From Rhizobiaceae bacterium (GTDB lineage Bacteria; Pseudomonadota; Alphaproteobacteria; Rhizobiales; Rhizobiaceae): DNA of 64,000 nt. The stretch covers positions 1,178,001 to 1,242,000 of the forward strand of contig JAMLJB010000001.1 of NCBI GenBank assembly GCA_023953835.1. The letters are read 5' to 3'. The notes beneath the pieces are model-generated. The model did not search any database and had not been told where the DNA came from. It was given only the letters and a program-made list of their open reading frames with translations. This document shows, in pieces, positions 1 through 10,380 of the stretch; positions within the stretch are counted from its first letter, which is position 1, and the number at the start of each line of letters is the position of its first letter. The position numbers and the translations under genes were made by a program.

Positions 1-1005
1 ATGGCATGGCTGGAAGAAACGCTGCGGCGCAGGAGCGATCCCCGGAACCTGTGGCCGGAAGTCCGCTCCATCGTCATGCTGGCGATGAACTACGGCCCCG
101 ACAGCGACCCGCTGGACGATTTGAAGCGGCGCGACCGCGCGACGATTTCCGTCTACGCGCGCAACCGCGACTATCACGATGTCATCAAGGGGCGGTTGAA
201 GGAAATTGCCGGCAGGATCGCCGCGCAGGGCGACGCCGATGTCAAGGTTTTCGTGGATACCGCGCCGGTCATGGAAAAGACGCTGGCCGCAGCGGCTGGC
301 ATCGGCTGGCAAGGCAAGCACACCAATCTCGTCAGCCGCACATATGGTTCGTGGCTGTTCCTCGGCTCCATATTCACGACTGCCGTGCTGGAACCCAACG
401 CGCCCGAAGCCGACCATTGCGGCTCGTGCCGCGCCTGCCTCGACATTTGCCCGACAAACGCGTTTCCCGAACCCTACAGGCTCGATGCGCGGCGCTGCAT
501 TTCCTATCTGACCATCGAGAACAAAGGACCGATCCCGCACGCTTTCCGTGCGGCGATGGGCAACCGCATCTATGGCTGTGACGACTGCCTTGCGGTCTGC
601 CCCTGGAACAAGTTTGCAAGCATGGCGTCGCAAGCCAAGCTCGCGGCGCGCGACGATTTGCGTTCCCCTGCCCTCTCCGATTTGCTGGCCTTGGACGATG
701 CCTCGTTTCGCCATCGGTTTTCCGGCTCGCCGGTGAAGCGGATAGGGCGGGACCGCTTCATCCGCAACGTGCTGATCGCGGCGGGAAATTCCGCCGAGCC
801 GGCGCTCGCCGAACCATGCAAGCGCTTGTTGCAGGATGACTCTCCATTGGTTCGCGGTGCGGCGGTGTGGGCACTGTCGCGCCTGCTGGATCGTTCGACG
901 CTGGCCGGGCTGGCGAGCGACGACCCCGATGCGGACGTGGTGCACGAATGGCGTCTTGCGCTCGCATCCGATACGGGTGATGCAGCCATGGGAGGTGGTG
1001 GATGA
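1..1005 (+). CDS. queG: Epoxyqueuosine reductase QueG, 5'-truncated by window edge
   Basis: Catalyses the last step of queuosine synthesis, reducing epoxyqueuosine in tRNA in the cytoplasm, a cobalamin-dependent reaction. The visible 334 residues carry two [4Fe-4S] motifs: C140-x2-C143-x2-C146-x3-C150 and C193-x2-C196-x3-C200, with C166 as the likely partner cysteine. The VDTAPV segment around D87 matches the catalytic aspartate region of the family. The last 80 or so residues look like the HEAT-type tRNA-binding tail. The ATG at base 1 is probably internal, since the usual N-terminal 40-50 residues are missing, so the gene is cut by the window edge. Its stop overlaps the next start by 4 bases (ATGA), which indicates translational coupling. 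Confidence 0.93.
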   Translation: MAWLEETLRRRSDPRNLWPEVRSIVMLAMNYGPDSDPLDDLKRRDRATISVYARNRDYHDVIKGRLKEIAGRIAAQGDADVKVFVDTAPVMEKTLAAAAGIGWQGKHTNLVSRTYGSWLFLGSIFTTAVLEPNAPEADHCGSCRACLDICPTNAFPEPYRLDARRCISYLTIENKGPIPHAFRAAMGNRIYGCDDCLAVCPWNKFASMASQAKLAARDDLRSPALSDLLALDDASFRHRFSGSPVKRIGRDRFIRNVLIAAGNSAEPALAEPCKRLLQDDSPLVRGAAVWALSRLLDRSTLAGLASDDPDADVVHEWRLALASDTGDAAMGGGG

Positions 1006-1904
1006 ACGTGCTGGTGTTCGGCGCAGGCTATTCGGGCAGGCGCTTTGCCGAGATGCGGCCCGGCGGCGTGGCGATTGCCGGCACCACGCGCACCCGCGAA
1101 AAGTTCGGCATGCTGCGCGGCGCAGGCATCGAACCGTTCGTCTTTTCCGGCCAGCCGATCGAGAATGGATTGCAGCAGGTAATGGAGGAAGCCACGCATC
1201 TGGTCGTGTCTATTGCACCGGACGATGCAGGCGATCCGATATTGGCGGCCCTTGCAAGCTTGCCCGGCGCAATGCCGAAGCTGAGATGGATCGGCTATCT
1301 TTCGACCGTCGGCGTGTACGGCGACTATGGCGGAATGTGGGTGCACGAAGGCAGCAGGTGCAAGCCTGTTTCAAACCGCTCGCGCCTGAGAGTCGACGCT
1401 GAAAAGGCGTGGCTGGATTTTGCCGCGTCGCGGGGCCTGCCTGCCGCCATATTGCGCCTTTCGGGGATCTACGGGCCGGGCCGCAACGCCTTCGTGAACC
1501 TTCACAACGGGACGGCCAAAAGGCTGATAAAGCCGGGGCAGGTGTTCAATCGTATTCACGTCGACGACATTGCCGGCTCGATCTGGCATCTTGTGGCTTC
1601 CGGTACGGGTGGCATATTCAACGTCACGGACGACGAGCCTGCACCCCCGCAGGATGTCGTGACATATGCCGCGCAATTGATGAGCGTCGAGCCACCACCC
1701 GAAATTCCTTTCGCGTCTGCCCAACTTTCGCCAATGGCGCGCTCTTTCTATGGCGAGAGCAAGAGGGTGTCGAACGCATTGCTCAAGGCTGAGGGCTATT
1801 CATTCCGCTACCCGGACTATCGGGCAGCACTTTCGGCAATGTGGCGTGAAGGGAATTGGCGGGGATCGGACCGTTCCGATGCGCGCAGCCCCATAAGACC
1901 GTAG
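1002..1904 (+). CDS. NAD-dependent epimerase/dehydratase-like SDR (YeeZ type)
   Basis: A 300-residue extended short-chain dehydrogenase-like protein. The N-terminus [10 protein letters not shown] is a Rossmann dinucleotide-binding loop. [11 protein letters not shown] near residue 110 matches the strand that carries the catalytic Ser/Tyr in nucleotide-sugar epimerases, and LSGIYGPGR follows near 155. The substrate cannot be read from the sequence. The start overlaps the stop of queG (ATGA), so the two genes are very likely one operon, and association of this family with queG is familiar in alphaproteobacteria. It could be a nucleotide-sugar epimerase or a reductase. The family call is firm; the role is unknown. 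Confidence 0.85.
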   Translation: MNVLVFGAGYSGRRFAEMRPGGVAIAGTTRTREKFGMLRGAGIEPFVFSGQPIENGLQQVMEEATHLVVSIAPDDAGDPILAALASLPGAMPKLRWIGYLSTVGVYGDYGGMWVHEGSRCKPVSNRSRLRVDAEKAWLDFAASRGLPAAILRLSGIYGPGRNAFVNLHNGTAKRLIKPGQVFNRIHVDDIAGSIWHLVASGTGGIFNVTDDEPAPPQDVVTYAAQLMSVEPPPEIPFASAQLSPMARSFYGESKRVSNALLKAEGYSFRYPDYRAALSAMWREGNWRGSDRSDARSPIRP

Positions 1905-1983
1905 GGACCGGGCGAGGTGAGAATTTACGATTGCGTAACCATCCCGCTCCAATCTTGCACCGCATTTTTTCGGGGACGCTGAC

Positions 1984-3066
1984 ATGACCGGATGGGTTGA
2001 AAGAGGTTTCAGGAAGGCGTCCTTGCTGCTTGCCGTCGCGCTGTCGTTCAGCGTGTTCGCACCGACCGCACAGGCGGATGGTCTCGCGAAGAACCTCTTT
2101 GGCGCAAAGAAACTTCCTGCTGCCGCCGAGCCGCAGTCCTACGGCTTCTACAGCAAAGGCTGTTTCGCAGGAGGCATGGCCATCGCGGCAGACGGCCCGA
2201 CATGGCAGGCGATGCGGTTGTCGCGCAATCGGCGTTGGGGCCATCCCACAATGATCCGACTGCTGGAAAAGCTGTCGCAGGACGCGGTGCAGGACGGCTG
2301 GCCCGGGCTTCTGATCGGAGACATCTCACAGCCTCGCGGCGGACCTATGCTGTCCGGGCATGCGTCGCACCAGATCGGCCTGGACGCCGACATCTGGTTC
2401 ACGCCCATGCCGAAAAAGCGACTGTCTGTCGCGCAGCGCGAAAGCGTCAGCGCGGTTTCGATGATCAAGAAAGGCGGGCTGACCGTAGACGACCAACGCT
2501 GGTCGGACTCGCGCATGCGCTTGCTCAAGAGGGCCGCGAGCTATCCAGAGGTCGAGCGCATCCTTGTGCATCCGGGCATCAAGAAGAAGCTTTGCGACAC
2601 GGTGACCGGAGACCGCTCATGGTTGCGCAAGGTCCGGCCTTTCTGGGGTCATGACTATCACTTCCACGTTCGCATCGGGTGCCAGCCGGGATCCGCGGGT
2701 TGCAAGGAACAATCCGCGCCGCCACAGGGCGACGGATGCGACAAGTCGCTGGCTTGGTGGTTTACCGAGGAGCCGTGGCGGCCCAACAAGAACCCCGATG
2801 CGCCGAAGGCACGCGACCTGATGAAGCTTTCGAACCTGCCCAAGGCCTGCGTCGCGGTCCTCAATGCGCCATCGCCGGAATCCGAGGCGGTGGTGACCCT
2901 TGGCGGCGGGGGCGTGCCGCAAACTTCGGTTGCGTCAGGACCCGAACCAACGCCAACGGTCGACACCGCCCAGCCGCCCGCCGCAGCGAACGCCTACAGC
3001 GCAACACCGGATGTCGGCATTCCGGTTCCGCGACCACGCGCGGCAATCGGAGGTTCAAACCGATAG
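1984..3066 (+). CDS. mepA: Penicillin-insensitive murein endopeptidase MepA
   Basis: A periplasmic zinc endopeptidase of the LAS family that cleaves D-alanyl-meso-DAP crosslinks in peptidoglycan. The first 31 residues form a signal peptide (hydrophobic core LLLAVALSFSVF, cleavage after TAQA). Zinc ligands are visible in SGHASHQIGLDADIWF near residue 125 and WGHDYHFHVRIGC near 220, which are the H-x6-D and H-x-H elements of the family. At 360 residues it is longer than the E. coli protein because of a proline/alanine-rich tail after about residue 295. It is preceded by 79 non-coding bases and probably has its own promoter. Confidence 0.95.
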   Translation: MTGWVERGFRKASLLLAVALSFSVFAPTAQADGLAKNLFGAKKLPAAAEPQSYGFYSKGCFAGGMAIAADGPTWQAMRLSRNRRWGHPTMIRLLEKLSQDAVQDGWPGLLIGDISQPRGGPMLSGHASHQIGLDADIWFTPMPKKRLSVAQRESVSAVSMIKKGGLTVDDQRWSDSRMRLLKRAASYPEVERILVHPGIKKKLCDTVTGDRSWLRKVRPFWGHDYHFHVRIGCQPGSAGCKEQSAPPQGDGCDKSLAWWFTEEPWRPNKNPDAPKARDLMKLSNLPKACVAVLNAPSPESEAVVTLGGGGVPQTSVASGPEPTPTVDTAQPPAAANAYSATPDVGIPVPRPRAAIGGSNR

Positions 3067-3137
3067 CCGGCAGCGCCCCTTTCGATCCGCCGCGACTTTG
3101 ATTAGGGTCGGGTAGTCAATCGGGAAGGACCTGCCTT

Positions 3138-3515
3138 TTGCCACTGCGTATCGCCCTTGTCGCGCATGACCAGAAGAAGGACGACATGGTGGCGTTCGCC
3201 AGCGAGCATGTCGGCTTTCTTTCGCAGTGTATCCTGGTTGCGACCGGAACGACGGGCCAGCGCATTGCCGAAGCGTGCCCGCAACTGAGCATCACGCGCA
3301 TGAAGAGCGGGCCTCTCGGCGGCGACCAGCAGATCGGCGCCCTCATCAGCGAAGGTGAGATCGACATGTTGATTTTCTTTGTTGATCCGTTGACGCCCAT
3401 GCCGCATGACGTGGACGTGAAGGCGCTGACGCGGCTCGCAACGGTGTACGACATTCCGATGGCGCTCAACCGTTCGACCGCAGAAGCAATTCTCTACGCG
3501 CGGAAAGACGGCTAA
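3138..3515 (+). CDS. mgsA: Methylglyoxal synthase MgsA
   Basis: Converts dihydroxyacetone phosphate to methylglyoxal and phosphate, a bypass of lower glycolysis under phosphate limitation or sugar stress. Key elements are [11 protein letters not shown] at residues 8-18, [10 protein letters not shown] at 58-67 (D63 aligns with the catalytic aspartate) and DPLTPMPHD with H90. The length of 125 residues is normal for the single-domain form. The start is TTG, placed where the protein begins [10 protein letters not shown]. Glucokinase follows after 22 bases, so sugar-phosphate genes cluster here. Confidence 0.95.
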   Translation: MPLRIALVAHDQKKDDMVAFASEHVGFLSQCILVATGTTGQRIAEACPQLSITRMKSGPLGGDQQIGALISEGEIDMLIFFVDPLTPMPHDVDVKALTRLATVYDIPMALNRSTAEAILYARKDG

Positions 3516-3537
3516 CCGTTCAAGGTTCGGGGGGAGC

Positions 3538-4563
3538 ATGAGCAAAGCGCATCGGGAGATCGCGACACCGACCCTGATCGGCGACATTGGCGGCACGAAT
3601 GCGCGCTTCGCCGTCGTGCCAGACGCGGAGCACCCCACGATTGAATTTCCCGTGGTGCAGACCAAAGATTTCGAGACGCTTGATGCCGCCATCGCCGAAA
3701 CGGTCCTTGCCCGCTCGCCCGTCAAGCCCCGGTCCGCCATCATCGCCATTGCCGGGCCGGTCGATGGCGACGAGATCAAGCTGACCAATTGTCCGTGGGT
3801 CGTGCGGCCCCGAAGCATGATCGCCGAACTCGGATTCAGCGACGTGGTGGTGCTCAACGATTTCGAAGCGCAGGCGCTTGCGGTCGTCGCGCTCGGATCC
3901 GAGCATCTGGAAAAGATCGGCGGCGGAGATGCCGAGAAGGATGCCGCGAAACTGGTGCTCGGACCCGGCACCGGACTTGGCGTGGCGGGGCTCATTCATT
4001 CGGCGGGGCGATGGATCCCGGTTCCCGGCGAAGGCGGGCATATGGATCTCGGCCCACGGTCGCCGCGCGATTTCCAGGTATTTCCCTTCATCGAAAAACT
4101 GGACGGGCGAATTTCCGGCGAACAGATTCTTTGCGGGCGTGGACTGGTGAACCTCTATCGCGCGATTGCGAAGGCTGACGGTATCCCGCCTGCCTATACG
4201 CAGCCGTCCGAAATCACCCTTGCGGCCCTGTCCAAATCCGACCCGGTGGCCGTGGAAGCCCTTTCTCTTTTCACGACCTATCTCGGGCGGACAGCCGGCG
4301 ACCTTGCCCTCGTGTTCAAGAGCCAGGGAGGCGTGTTCCTGACCGGAGGCATCGCACAGAAGATCGTTCCGGCCTTGCAGGAAGGCGCATTCCGCGAGGC
4401 CTTCGACGACAAGGCCCCGCATCGCGGATGGATGAGCGAAATTCCGATTCATGTCATTACGCACCCGCTTGCCGCCCTGCAGGGACTGGGCGCTTATGCC
4501 CGCAATCAGGCCGCGTTCGGCGTCGAAACGGAAGGTCGCCGCTGGCACGCCACAGCGCCGTAA
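3538..4563 (+). CDS. glk: Glucokinase
   Basis: An ATP-dependent glucokinase of the bacterial Glk family, phosphorylating glucose to glucose-6-phosphate in the cytoplasm. The phosphate-1 loop IGDIGGTNARF lies at residues 14-24, LTNCPWV near 80 and VVLNDFEAQALAV near 103. LVLGPGTGLGVAGL near 140 and PGEGGHMDLGPR near 160 complete the sugar- and ATP-binding set. Its 341 residues are typical. The gene follows mgsA by 22 bases on the same strand with GGGGGAGC just upstream of the ATG, so the two are probably co-transcribed. Confidence 0.95.
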   Translation: MSKAHREIATPTLIGDIGGTNARFAVVPDAEHPTIEFPVVQTKDFETLDAAIAETVLARSPVKPRSAIIAIAGPVDGDEIKLTNCPWVVRPRSMIAELGFSDVVVLNDFEAQALAVVALGSEHLEKIGGGDAEKDAAKLVLGPGTGLGVAGLIHSAGRWIPVPGEGGHMDLGPRSPRDFQVFPFIEKLDGRISGEQILCGRGLVNLYRAIAKADGIPPAYTQPSEITLAALSKSDPVAVEALSLFTTYLGRTAGDLALVFKSQGGVFLTGGIAQKIVPALQEGAFREAFDDKAPHRGWMSEIPIHVITHPLAALQGLGAYARNQAAFGVETEGRRWHATAP

Positions 4564-4646
4564 AATCATGGTCCGGCGATAGGCAAAAGGCAAACTTGCC
4601 GCTATAGGGGGCCCGGAGCAAAACCCCTCAGGGACTCACACCGCGC

Positions 4647-6497
4647 GTGGAAAAGGCGTCAAAAAGCAACCGCAACATGGGCGAGATCGCAGACCTTATT
4701 GCGCGGATCCTGCGTGAGAACGGGCGCGACTATCGCGCGCAATATATTCTCGCCACGATTCTGCTGATTGTCATCGGCGCAACGTCCGGTCTTTTCGCGC
4801 TTATCATGCGTTACGTGATCGACGATATCTTCTATCGCCAGCGGGGCGACCTGATTGCGCTGATCAGCGGGCTGGTGCTCTGCACCTTCATTTTGCGCGG
4901 CGTCGCCACATATTGGCAGTCGCTGACCATGGCGCGCATCGGAAACAATCTGATCGCGCGCTATCAGGCCAGAATCTTCGATCACCTGATGAGGCTGGGC
5001 ATCGATTTCTTCTCCGACCGCCGCTCGGGCGCACTTGCCGCGCAGATCAATGAGAACGTTACCGGCATCCGCGATCTGGTCGGGCTGACCCTGACATCGA
5101 TTGCGCGTGACGCCGTGTCCCTCGTCTTTCTGCTCGGCGTGATGGTCTGGCAGGACCCTCTGCTTTCGGGAATGGTGCTGCTGATCGGCCCGCCGCTCGT
5201 GATCGGCGTCGGCTATCTCGGCAGAAGGCTGCGGGCGGTCACGCGCCAGTCGGTGGAAATCAATTCCCGCCTGATCGGCGCGATGCAGGAAGCGACCCAG
5301 GGCATCGCGGTCGTCAAGGCCTTCACGATGGAAGACCAGCTCTCGACGCGGCTCCGGAAACTGGTCGGGCAGGCGGAGGAAAGGTCGAACAAGATTGCAA
5401 GCGTTACGGAGCGGCTGGGTCCCATCACCGAGACGCTGGCCGGGTTTGCGATTTCCGGTGTCATCGCCTATGCGGGCTATCGCGCCATCGCCTTCCAGCA
5501 GCCGCCGGGAAACATATTCTCGTTCATCACCGCGTTCCTGCTCGCCTATGATCCGGTCCGCCGGCTTTCCCGCGTGCATGTCGGGCTGGAACGCGCATTG
5601 GTCAATGCGCGCATGATCTACGAAATCCTCGATCTGGAGCCGCGCCAGCGGGACGAGCCCGGCGCGGTTGAACTTGCCGTCGGCAAGGGCGAAGTGCGCT
5701 TCGACAATGTGACCTTCGCCTATGGCGACAATTCGCCCGTTCTCCATGGCGTCAGCTTCATTGCCGAGGCAGGCAAGACAACGGCCATCGTCGGAGCGTC
5801 GGGCGCGGGCAAATCGACCCTCGTTTCCTTGCTGGAACGCTTCTACGACGTGCACGATGGAGCGATCCTTATCGACGGACAGGACATCGCCCGGATCACG
5901 AAATCGTCGCTGCGCCACTCGATGGCCTTCGTTTCCCAGCAGCCTTACCTGTTCGAAGGGACGATCCGCGACAATATCCGCTATGGACGTCCGGACGCGA
6001 CCGACGCCGAAACGGAATTTGCTGCGCGCAAGGCGGCGGCCGACGGCTTCATACGCCAGCAGCCACAAGGCTATGAAACATCCGTTGGCGAGAATGGCGC
6101 AACGCTTTCCGGCGGACAGCGCCAGCGCCTTTCCATCGCGCGGGCCATCGTGCGAAATGCGCCGATCCTGCTTCTGGACGAAGCGACTTCGGCGCTCGAC
6201 AATGAATCGGAAGCATTGGTGCAGGCTGCGCTCACTGAAATCATGCGCGACCGCACAACCATCGTTATCGCCCACCGGCTTTCGACGGTCATCAACGCGG
6301 ACAAGATCATCGTTCTCGAACAGGGCCGGGTGGTCGAACAAGGCACCCATCGCCAATTGCTCGCAGACAAGAACGGAATTTATGCGCGCTTCTACCTGCT
6401 TCAGACGGACAAGGGCGGGTTGGGCCTTGAGGGGGAGACCGTCACCGACGCGGAGCCGGCGCCAAAGGTCGCGAAGCGGCGGAGGGCAAAAGCATGA
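4647..6497 (+). CDS. MsbA-like ABC exporter, fused permease and ATPase
   Basis: A half-size ABC exporter of 616 residues. The N-terminal half (about 30-330) holds the membrane helices of a type IV exporter. The ATPase half has Walker [10 protein letters not shown] at 383-391, signature LSGGQRQR at 487-494, Walker B ILLLDE at 507-512 and the H-loop IAHRLST at 541-547. The family includes MsbA and other lipid or drug exporters; the substrate cannot be told from sequence alone. The start is GTG. The stop overlaps dapB by 4 bases. A basic tail of about 30 residues ([10 protein letters not shown]) closes the protein. Confidence 0.93.
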   Translation: MEKASKSNRNMGEIADLIARILRENGRDYRAQYILATILLIVIGATSGLFALIMRYVIDDIFYRQRGDLIALISGLVLCTFILRGVATYWQSLTMARIGNNLIARYQARIFDHLMRLGIDFFSDRRSGALAAQINENVTGIRDLVGLTLTSIARDAVSLVFLLGVMVWQDPLLSGMVLLIGPPLVIGVGYLGRRLRAVTRQSVEINSRLIGAMQEATQGIAVVKAFTMEDQLSTRLRKLVGQAEERSNKIASVTERLGPITETLAGFAISGVIAYAGYRAIAFQQPPGNIFSFITAFLLAYDPVRRLSRVHVGLERALVNARMIYEILDLEPRQRDEPGAVELAVGKGEVRFDNVTFAYGDNSPVLHGVSFIAEAGKTTAIVGASGAGKSTLVSLLERFYDVHDGAILIDGQDIARITKSSLRHSMAFVSQQPYLFEGTIRDNIRYGRPDATDAETEFAARKAAADGFIRQQPQGYETSVGENGATLSGGQRQRLSIARAIVRNAPILLLDEATSALDNESEALVQAALTEIMRDRTTIVIAHRLSTVINADKIIVLEQGRVVEQGTHRQLLADKNGIYARFYLLQTDKGGLGLEGETVTDAEPAPKVAKRRRAKA

Positions 6498-7309
6498 GCG
6501 AAATGAAGCTGGTCGTGGTCGGCGCAGCCGGTCGCATGGGGCAGACGCTGGTGCGGGCCATCGCCGCGGCGCCCGGCGTTACGTTGGCCGCTGCCGTCGA
6601 GCGCAAGGGCGCCGCGCAGATTGGCCGCGATGCGGGCGAGTTGGCAGGCGTCGGCAAGATCGGCGTTGCGATCACCGATGACCCCCTTCCCGCATTCGCA
6701 AGCGCGGACGGGGTCGTCGATTTCACCTCTCCGTCCGCCACGGTCGAGTTCGCCGGTTACGCCGCGCAGGCGCGCATCGCCCACATCATCGGCACGACAG
6801 GTTGCTCGGTTCAGGACGACGCGAAGATTGCCGCCGCCGCCCGTCACGCCACAATCGTCAAATCGGGAAATATGAGCCTCGGCGTCAATCTTCTCGCAGC
6901 GCTTGTGGAGCAGGCAGCTAGCGCACTCGACGCGACCGACTTCGACATAGAGGTTCTGGAAATGCACCACAGGCACAAGGTCGATGCCCCGTCCGGCACC
7001 GCCCTGATGCTTGGCGCAGCAGCGGCCAGCGGACGCGGGGTTACGCTTGCCGACCAGAGCGTGCGTGTTCGTGACGGCGTTACCGGGCCGCGCAAGGAAG
7101 GCACCATCGGCTTTGCCACGCTGCGCGGTGGCTCCGTGGTAGGTGATCATTCGGTGATATTGGCCGGCAGCGGTGAGCGCATCGTGCTTTCGCACCATGC
7201 CGAGGACCGCGCGCTTTTTGCCAAAGGTGCGATCACCGCCGCGCTTTGGGCCCGCGACAAGAAACCGGGCCTCTATGCCATGCGCGACGTACTTGGACTC
7301 AATTCATAA
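6494..7309 (+). CDS. dapB: 4-hydroxy-tetrahydrodipicolinate reductase
   Basis: The second committed step of diaminopimelate and lysine synthesis, using NAD(P)H in the cytoplasm. GAAGRMGQ at residues 10-17 is the nucleotide-binding loop. VDFTSPS, IGTTG and SGNMSLGVN follow, and the diagnostic [15 protein letters not shown] lies near 155-169 with the catalytic histidine pair and lysine. Length 271 is typical. The ATG overlaps the stop of the ABC exporter, and gpmA starts 20 bases downstream, so these three form an operon. Confidence 0.97.
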   Translation: MSEMKLVVVGAAGRMGQTLVRAIAAAPGVTLAAAVERKGAAQIGRDAGELAGVGKIGVAITDDPLPAFASADGVVDFTSPSATVEFAGYAAQARIAHIIGTTGCSVQDDAKIAAAARHATIVKSGNMSLGVNLLAALVEQAASALDATDFDIEVLEMHHRHKVDAPSGTALMLGAAAASGRGVTLADQSVRVRDGVTGPRKEGTIGFATLRGGSVVGDHSVILAGSGERIVLSHHAEDRALFAKGAITAALWARDKKPGLYAMRDVLGLNS

Positions 7310-7329
7310 ATCCGAACATAGGAGACACA

Positions 7330-7947
7330 ATGTCCAGAACCCTGGTGCTGGTCCGTCACGGCCAGAGCGAATGGAACCTGAAGAATCTCTTCACGGGCTG
7401 GCGCGACGTCGAACTTACCGAACAAGGCCGGCTGGAGGCCAGCACGGCAGGAGAGAAGCTGAAGGCCCTTGGTTTGAAATTCGACATTGCATTCACATCG
7501 GACCTCAAGCGCGCGCAGGCGACCTGCCAGCTCATTCTGGATGTTATGGGCCAGGACAAACTTCAGACGATCCGCAATGTCGCGCTCAACGAACGCGACT
7601 ATGGCGACCTCTCGGGCCTGAACAAGGACGATGCCCGCGCGAAATGGGGCGAGGAACAGGTGCACATCTGGCGGCGGTCCTACGACGTGCCCCCGCCGGG
7701 TGGAGAAAGCCTGAAGGACACCGGCGCGCGCGTCTGGCCCTACTATATGCACGTCATGCAGCCGCATGTGCTGCGCGGGGAGACCGTGCTCGTCGCCGCG
7801 CACGGCAACTCGCTGCGCGCGATGATCATGGCGTTGGAAGGCATGACCGGCGAAGAGATCGTCAAGCTTGAACTCGGAACCGGGGTGCCGATCGTCTATC
7901 GGCTGAACGCCGATTCGACGGTGGCCTCCAAAGAGGTGCTCTCCTGA
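7330..7947 (+). CDS. gpmA: 2,3-bisphosphoglycerate-dependent phosphoglycerate mutase
   Basis: Interconverts 3- and 2-phosphoglycerate in glycolysis. [10 protein letters not shown] at residues 7-16 contains the phosphorylated histidine H10. [13 protein letters not shown] near 85 and [10 protein letters not shown] near 155 give the remaining catalytic residues. At 205 residues it is the short alphaproteobacterial form. The open frame extends upstream, but the ATG at 7330 is chosen because it follows AGGAGACACA and begins exactly where the family begins. It lies 20 bases after dapB. Confidence 0.96.
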   Translation: MSRTLVLVRHGQSEWNLKNLFTGWRDVELTEQGRLEASTAGEKLKALGLKFDIAFTSDLKRAQATCQLILDVMGQDKLQTIRNVALNERDYGDLSGLNKDDARAKWGEEQVHIWRRSYDVPPPGGESLKDTGARVWPYYMHVMQPHVLRGETVLVAAHGNSLRAMIMALEGMTGEEIVKLELGTGVPIVYRLNADSTVASKEVLS

Positions 7948-8018
7948 GCCTTTCTATGCATCATGCAGAAAATGCGCGTTGACAGCGGCGGCTTGCCCGC
8001 TTACATCACCGCGCACCA

Positions 8019-8103
8019 GCCCAGATGGCGGAATTGGTAGACGCGCACGGTTCAGGTCCGTGTGCCGCGAGGCGTGGAGGTTCGAGTCCTCTTCTGGGCA
8101 CCA
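8019..8103 (+). tRNA. tRNA-Leu (anticodon CAG)
   Basis: The acceptor stem GCCCAGA at 8019-8025 pairs with TCTGGGC at 8093-8099, followed by discriminator A and an encoded CCA at 8101-8103. The anticodon stem is GCACGG/CCGTGT around loop TTCAGGT, giving anticodon CAG at 8053-8055. A long variable arm and TTCGAGT in the T-loop fit a class II leucine tRNA. It marks the point where the core block ends and accessory genes begin. Confidence 0.96.
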
Positions 8104-8110
8104 TTCCCAT

Positions 8111-8123
8111 GCACAAATTGTGC
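8111..8123. repeat. 13-bp inverted repeat just after tRNA-Leu
   Basis: GCACAAATTGTGC is a 6-bp inverted repeat around one central base, 7 bases after the tRNA CCA. No T-run follows, so it is not a convincing intrinsic terminator. It could be a processing hairpin or chance. Confidence 0.3.
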
Positions 8124-8351
8124 CCTTACAAAAAGCTAGGTCCTTTCAAAGCCTTGCGCTCATCCTTGCCGTGCACAAAGGTGCGTAACGCAGGTCTCCG
8201 GCTGGTCGCACCGATGGGGCGAAATGATCCAGACCTCGGAATGCATCAAGTTTCGGGGTAGGCCATTTCACCTCGGCTGTAGAGTTTTTGGTGGCAGGTT
8301 GAGGAACAACACATTTTGTTCCAGGATGTACCGCCAGAGCATGGGAATTTC

Positions 8352-9095
8352 ATGCGTTTCGTAATAGCTCTACTTCTTTCCCAGATCGTAATCCCGGCTG
8401 CATCGGCGCAGGAATGCGTTGTGCTCCTGCACGGATTGTCACGCAGTGACAACTCCTTCTGGGTCATGGAAGAGGCCTTGAGGGCATTCGATTTCAAGGT
8501 TGTGAACGAAAGCTATCCTTCGGTCGATGCTCCGATCAACGAGCTGATCTCCTATGTCGACAAATCTGTATCGGCTTGCGGCACGTCTTCGAAATTGCAT
8601 TTCGTCACCCATTCGATGGGCGGCATTCTGGTGCGCGCCTGGCTATCCAAGAACCGACCCGCCAATTTCAGCCGCGTCGTTATGCTTGGACCGCCAAACC
8701 ATGGATCGGAACTGGTCGATGTGTTCGGCGAACTTAAACTCTTTGAGTTTTTCAACGGGCCAGCCGGAATGCAGCTCGGCACCGGTCCAGATAGCTTACC
8801 CAACAAGCTAGGTCCGGCAGATTTCGAGCTTGGGATCATTGCAGGATCCCATTCGGTGAATCCACTGTTGTCCTCAATGTTTAGGGGACCGAACGACGGC
8901 AAGGTTTCGGTCGAGAGCACCAAACTGCAAGGCATGACAGATCACATTGTTATCAGCACCACGCATACGTTCATGATGAACAATCCGCTCGTCATCGCGC
9001 AGACGATCGAGTTTCTCCGCACCGGTCGGTTTGATCACGAGTTGACGATGGGGAAGGTGTTTCAACGGGCGTTGCGAGGGCGAGAAGTACAATGA
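8352..9095 (+). CDS. Secreted lipase/esterase, alpha/beta hydrolase fold
   Basis: A 247-residue exported hydrolase. The ATG at 8352 is chosen over an upstream in-frame start because it begins a clean signal peptide (core [11 protein letters not shown], cleavage after ASA). [13 protein letters not shown] gives the oxyanion HG at 27-28, THSMGG holds nucleophile S88, DGKV near 190 fits the acid and STTHTF near 211 the histidine. This is the usual order for small triacylglycerol lipases and esterases. The substrate is unknown. The stop overlaps the next start (ATGA), so it is translationally coupled to a second, unrelated alpha/beta hydrolase. Confidence 0.85.
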   Translation: MRFVIALLLSQIVIPAASAQECVVLLHGLSRSDNSFWVMEEALRAFDFKVVNESYPSVDAPINELISYVDKSVSACGTSSKLHFVTHSMGGILVRAWLSKNRPANFSRVVMLGPPNHGSELVDVFGELKLFEFFNGPAGMQLGTGPDSLPNKLGPADFELGIIAGSHSVNPLLSSMFRGPNDGKVSVESTKLQGMTDHIVISTTHTFMMNNPLVIAQTIEFLRTGRFDHELTMGKVFQRALRGREVQ

Positions 9096-10348
9096 AGGCG
9101 AGGCTGCGCTATTTCGTCTACTTCCTGCTCGCGCTCATCGCTCTCGTCGTCGGGCTATCGCTCTATCAGCCCCCGATGAGACTGATGCCCGCACCCACCG
9201 TATTCCTCAACGAACGAAATCCTTTCAGCATCAACCCAAATCTCAGTGAGGACCCTGAGATCAAAGTGTTCTATGCCACCAACCGGTTGCCGATCGGCCC
9301 AAGAGCCAACAGGATTTACGCCATCGTTCCAGGTCGCGACGTGCATCTTGGACTTGCGACGGTGCGCATCGGACAAGAAGGTACGACCTGGGACAATATC
9401 TATGCTCTCTCCACCGGGGCAGGCGATGACACGCGACCGTTTCTCCATTTGGAGAACCTCAATGAGCAGGCGAACATCGAAAGCGACGGTAAGCTTGATG
9501 CGGAAGCCAGGGCCTGGTTTGCCGAGATCGAAACGGCGCTACAGAACAGTCTGGACAAGGACATCACGGTTTACGTCCATGGTGCAAACACGACCATGGA
9601 GCGCGCGGCCGGACAAGCCGCTCAGTTGCATCATTTCACGGGACGAAACTCGGTGGTCGTGATGTTCGCATGGCCAACCGCCGAAAACTTCCTGCGTTAT
9701 TCCCGGGACATGGAAACGGCATTTGGCGCTGCTCCTCATCTGGCCAAACTGATCGAACTCCTGGCCGGGAACACCACCGCACGCAACATCGATGTACTCA
9801 CATACAGTGCCGGCGGCACAGTTGGAAGCGACGCGCTGGGCAGGATTGGTGATGATGTCACCTTGCATGGTAGCCAGAATCCCCGCATAGGCGAAGTCTA
9901 CCATGCCGCACCGGATGCCGATTTCCGGAGTTTCGTTAACGACATGCAGAAGTACGCTGCCATCGCGCGTCGCATGACAGTCGCGGTGAACATGAACGAC
10001 GCCGCGCTGCGCTTGTCGCAACTCGTCAATCGTGCTTCCCGCGCCGGCCGCCCCGACTTGACCGAACTCAGTCCGGAAGCCAGCTCATGGTTGCTTGAAG
10101 CTCAAGAGCAATACGGCCTTGAGGTCGTCCAAGTCCGTCCTGAAAATATTCCGGGCATGTCACGATGGTCGCACACCTTCTGGTACGAAGATCCATGGGT
10201 TTCGACTGATGTGCTGGCCACGCTCCTTTTCCATCTCTCGCCGTCCGACCGGGGTCTGGAAGAGGAAGATGCCCGCCCAAAGGGCCGCTACTGGACCTTT
10301 GCAGCGGATCATTTGAAGAGACTGACCGAGGCGATGGCCAGACGCTGA
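9092..10348 (+). CDS. DUF900-type alpha/beta hydrolase with N-terminal membrane anchor
   Basis: A 418-residue protein with a membrane anchor or uncleaved signal at residues 7-25 and an alpha/beta hydrolase domain of the DUF900 (PF05990) type. FYATNR at 60-65 is the family's typical entry motif. VYVHGANTT at 160-168 is the oxyanion segment, FAWPT at 192-196 follows, and LTYSAGG carries nucleophile S239. A late histidine is expected near [10 protein letters not shown] (about 360). The domain probably faces the periplasm. It is coupled to the preceding lipase by a 4-base overlap. Function is unknown; proteins of this family are usually annotated as esterases. Confidence 0.8.
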   Translation: MKARLRYFVYFLLALIALVVGLSLYQPPMRLMPAPTVFLNERNPFSINPNLSEDPEIKVFYATNRLPIGPRANRIYAIVPGRDVHLGLATVRIGQEGTTWDNIYALSTGAGDDTRPFLHLENLNEQANIESDGKLDAEARAWFAEIETALQNSLDKDITVYVHGANTTMERAAGQAAQLHHFTGRNSVVVMFAWPTAENFLRYSRDMETAFGAAPHLAKLIELLAGNTTARNIDVLTYSAGGTVGSDALGRIGDDVTLHGSQNPRIGEVYHAAPDADFRSFVNDMQKYAAIARRMTVAVNMNDAALRLSQLVNRASRAGRPDLTELSPEASSWLLEAQEQYGLEVVQVRPENIPGMSRWSHTFWYEDPWVSTDVLATLLFHLSPSDRGLEEEDARPKGRYWTFAADHLKRLTEAMARR

Positions 10349-10380
10349 TCTTCAAGCGTCGGCCGTCAGGCTTCCCGGCG

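Noticed and set aside
3520..4593. 357-codon minus-strand frame over glk
   Set aside because: Shadow of glucokinase; no recognisable motif.
4659..6356. 565-codon minus-strand open frame
   Set aside because: It is the antisense shadow of the ABC exporter, which has all ABC motifs; GC-rich codon bias keeps the reverse frame open.
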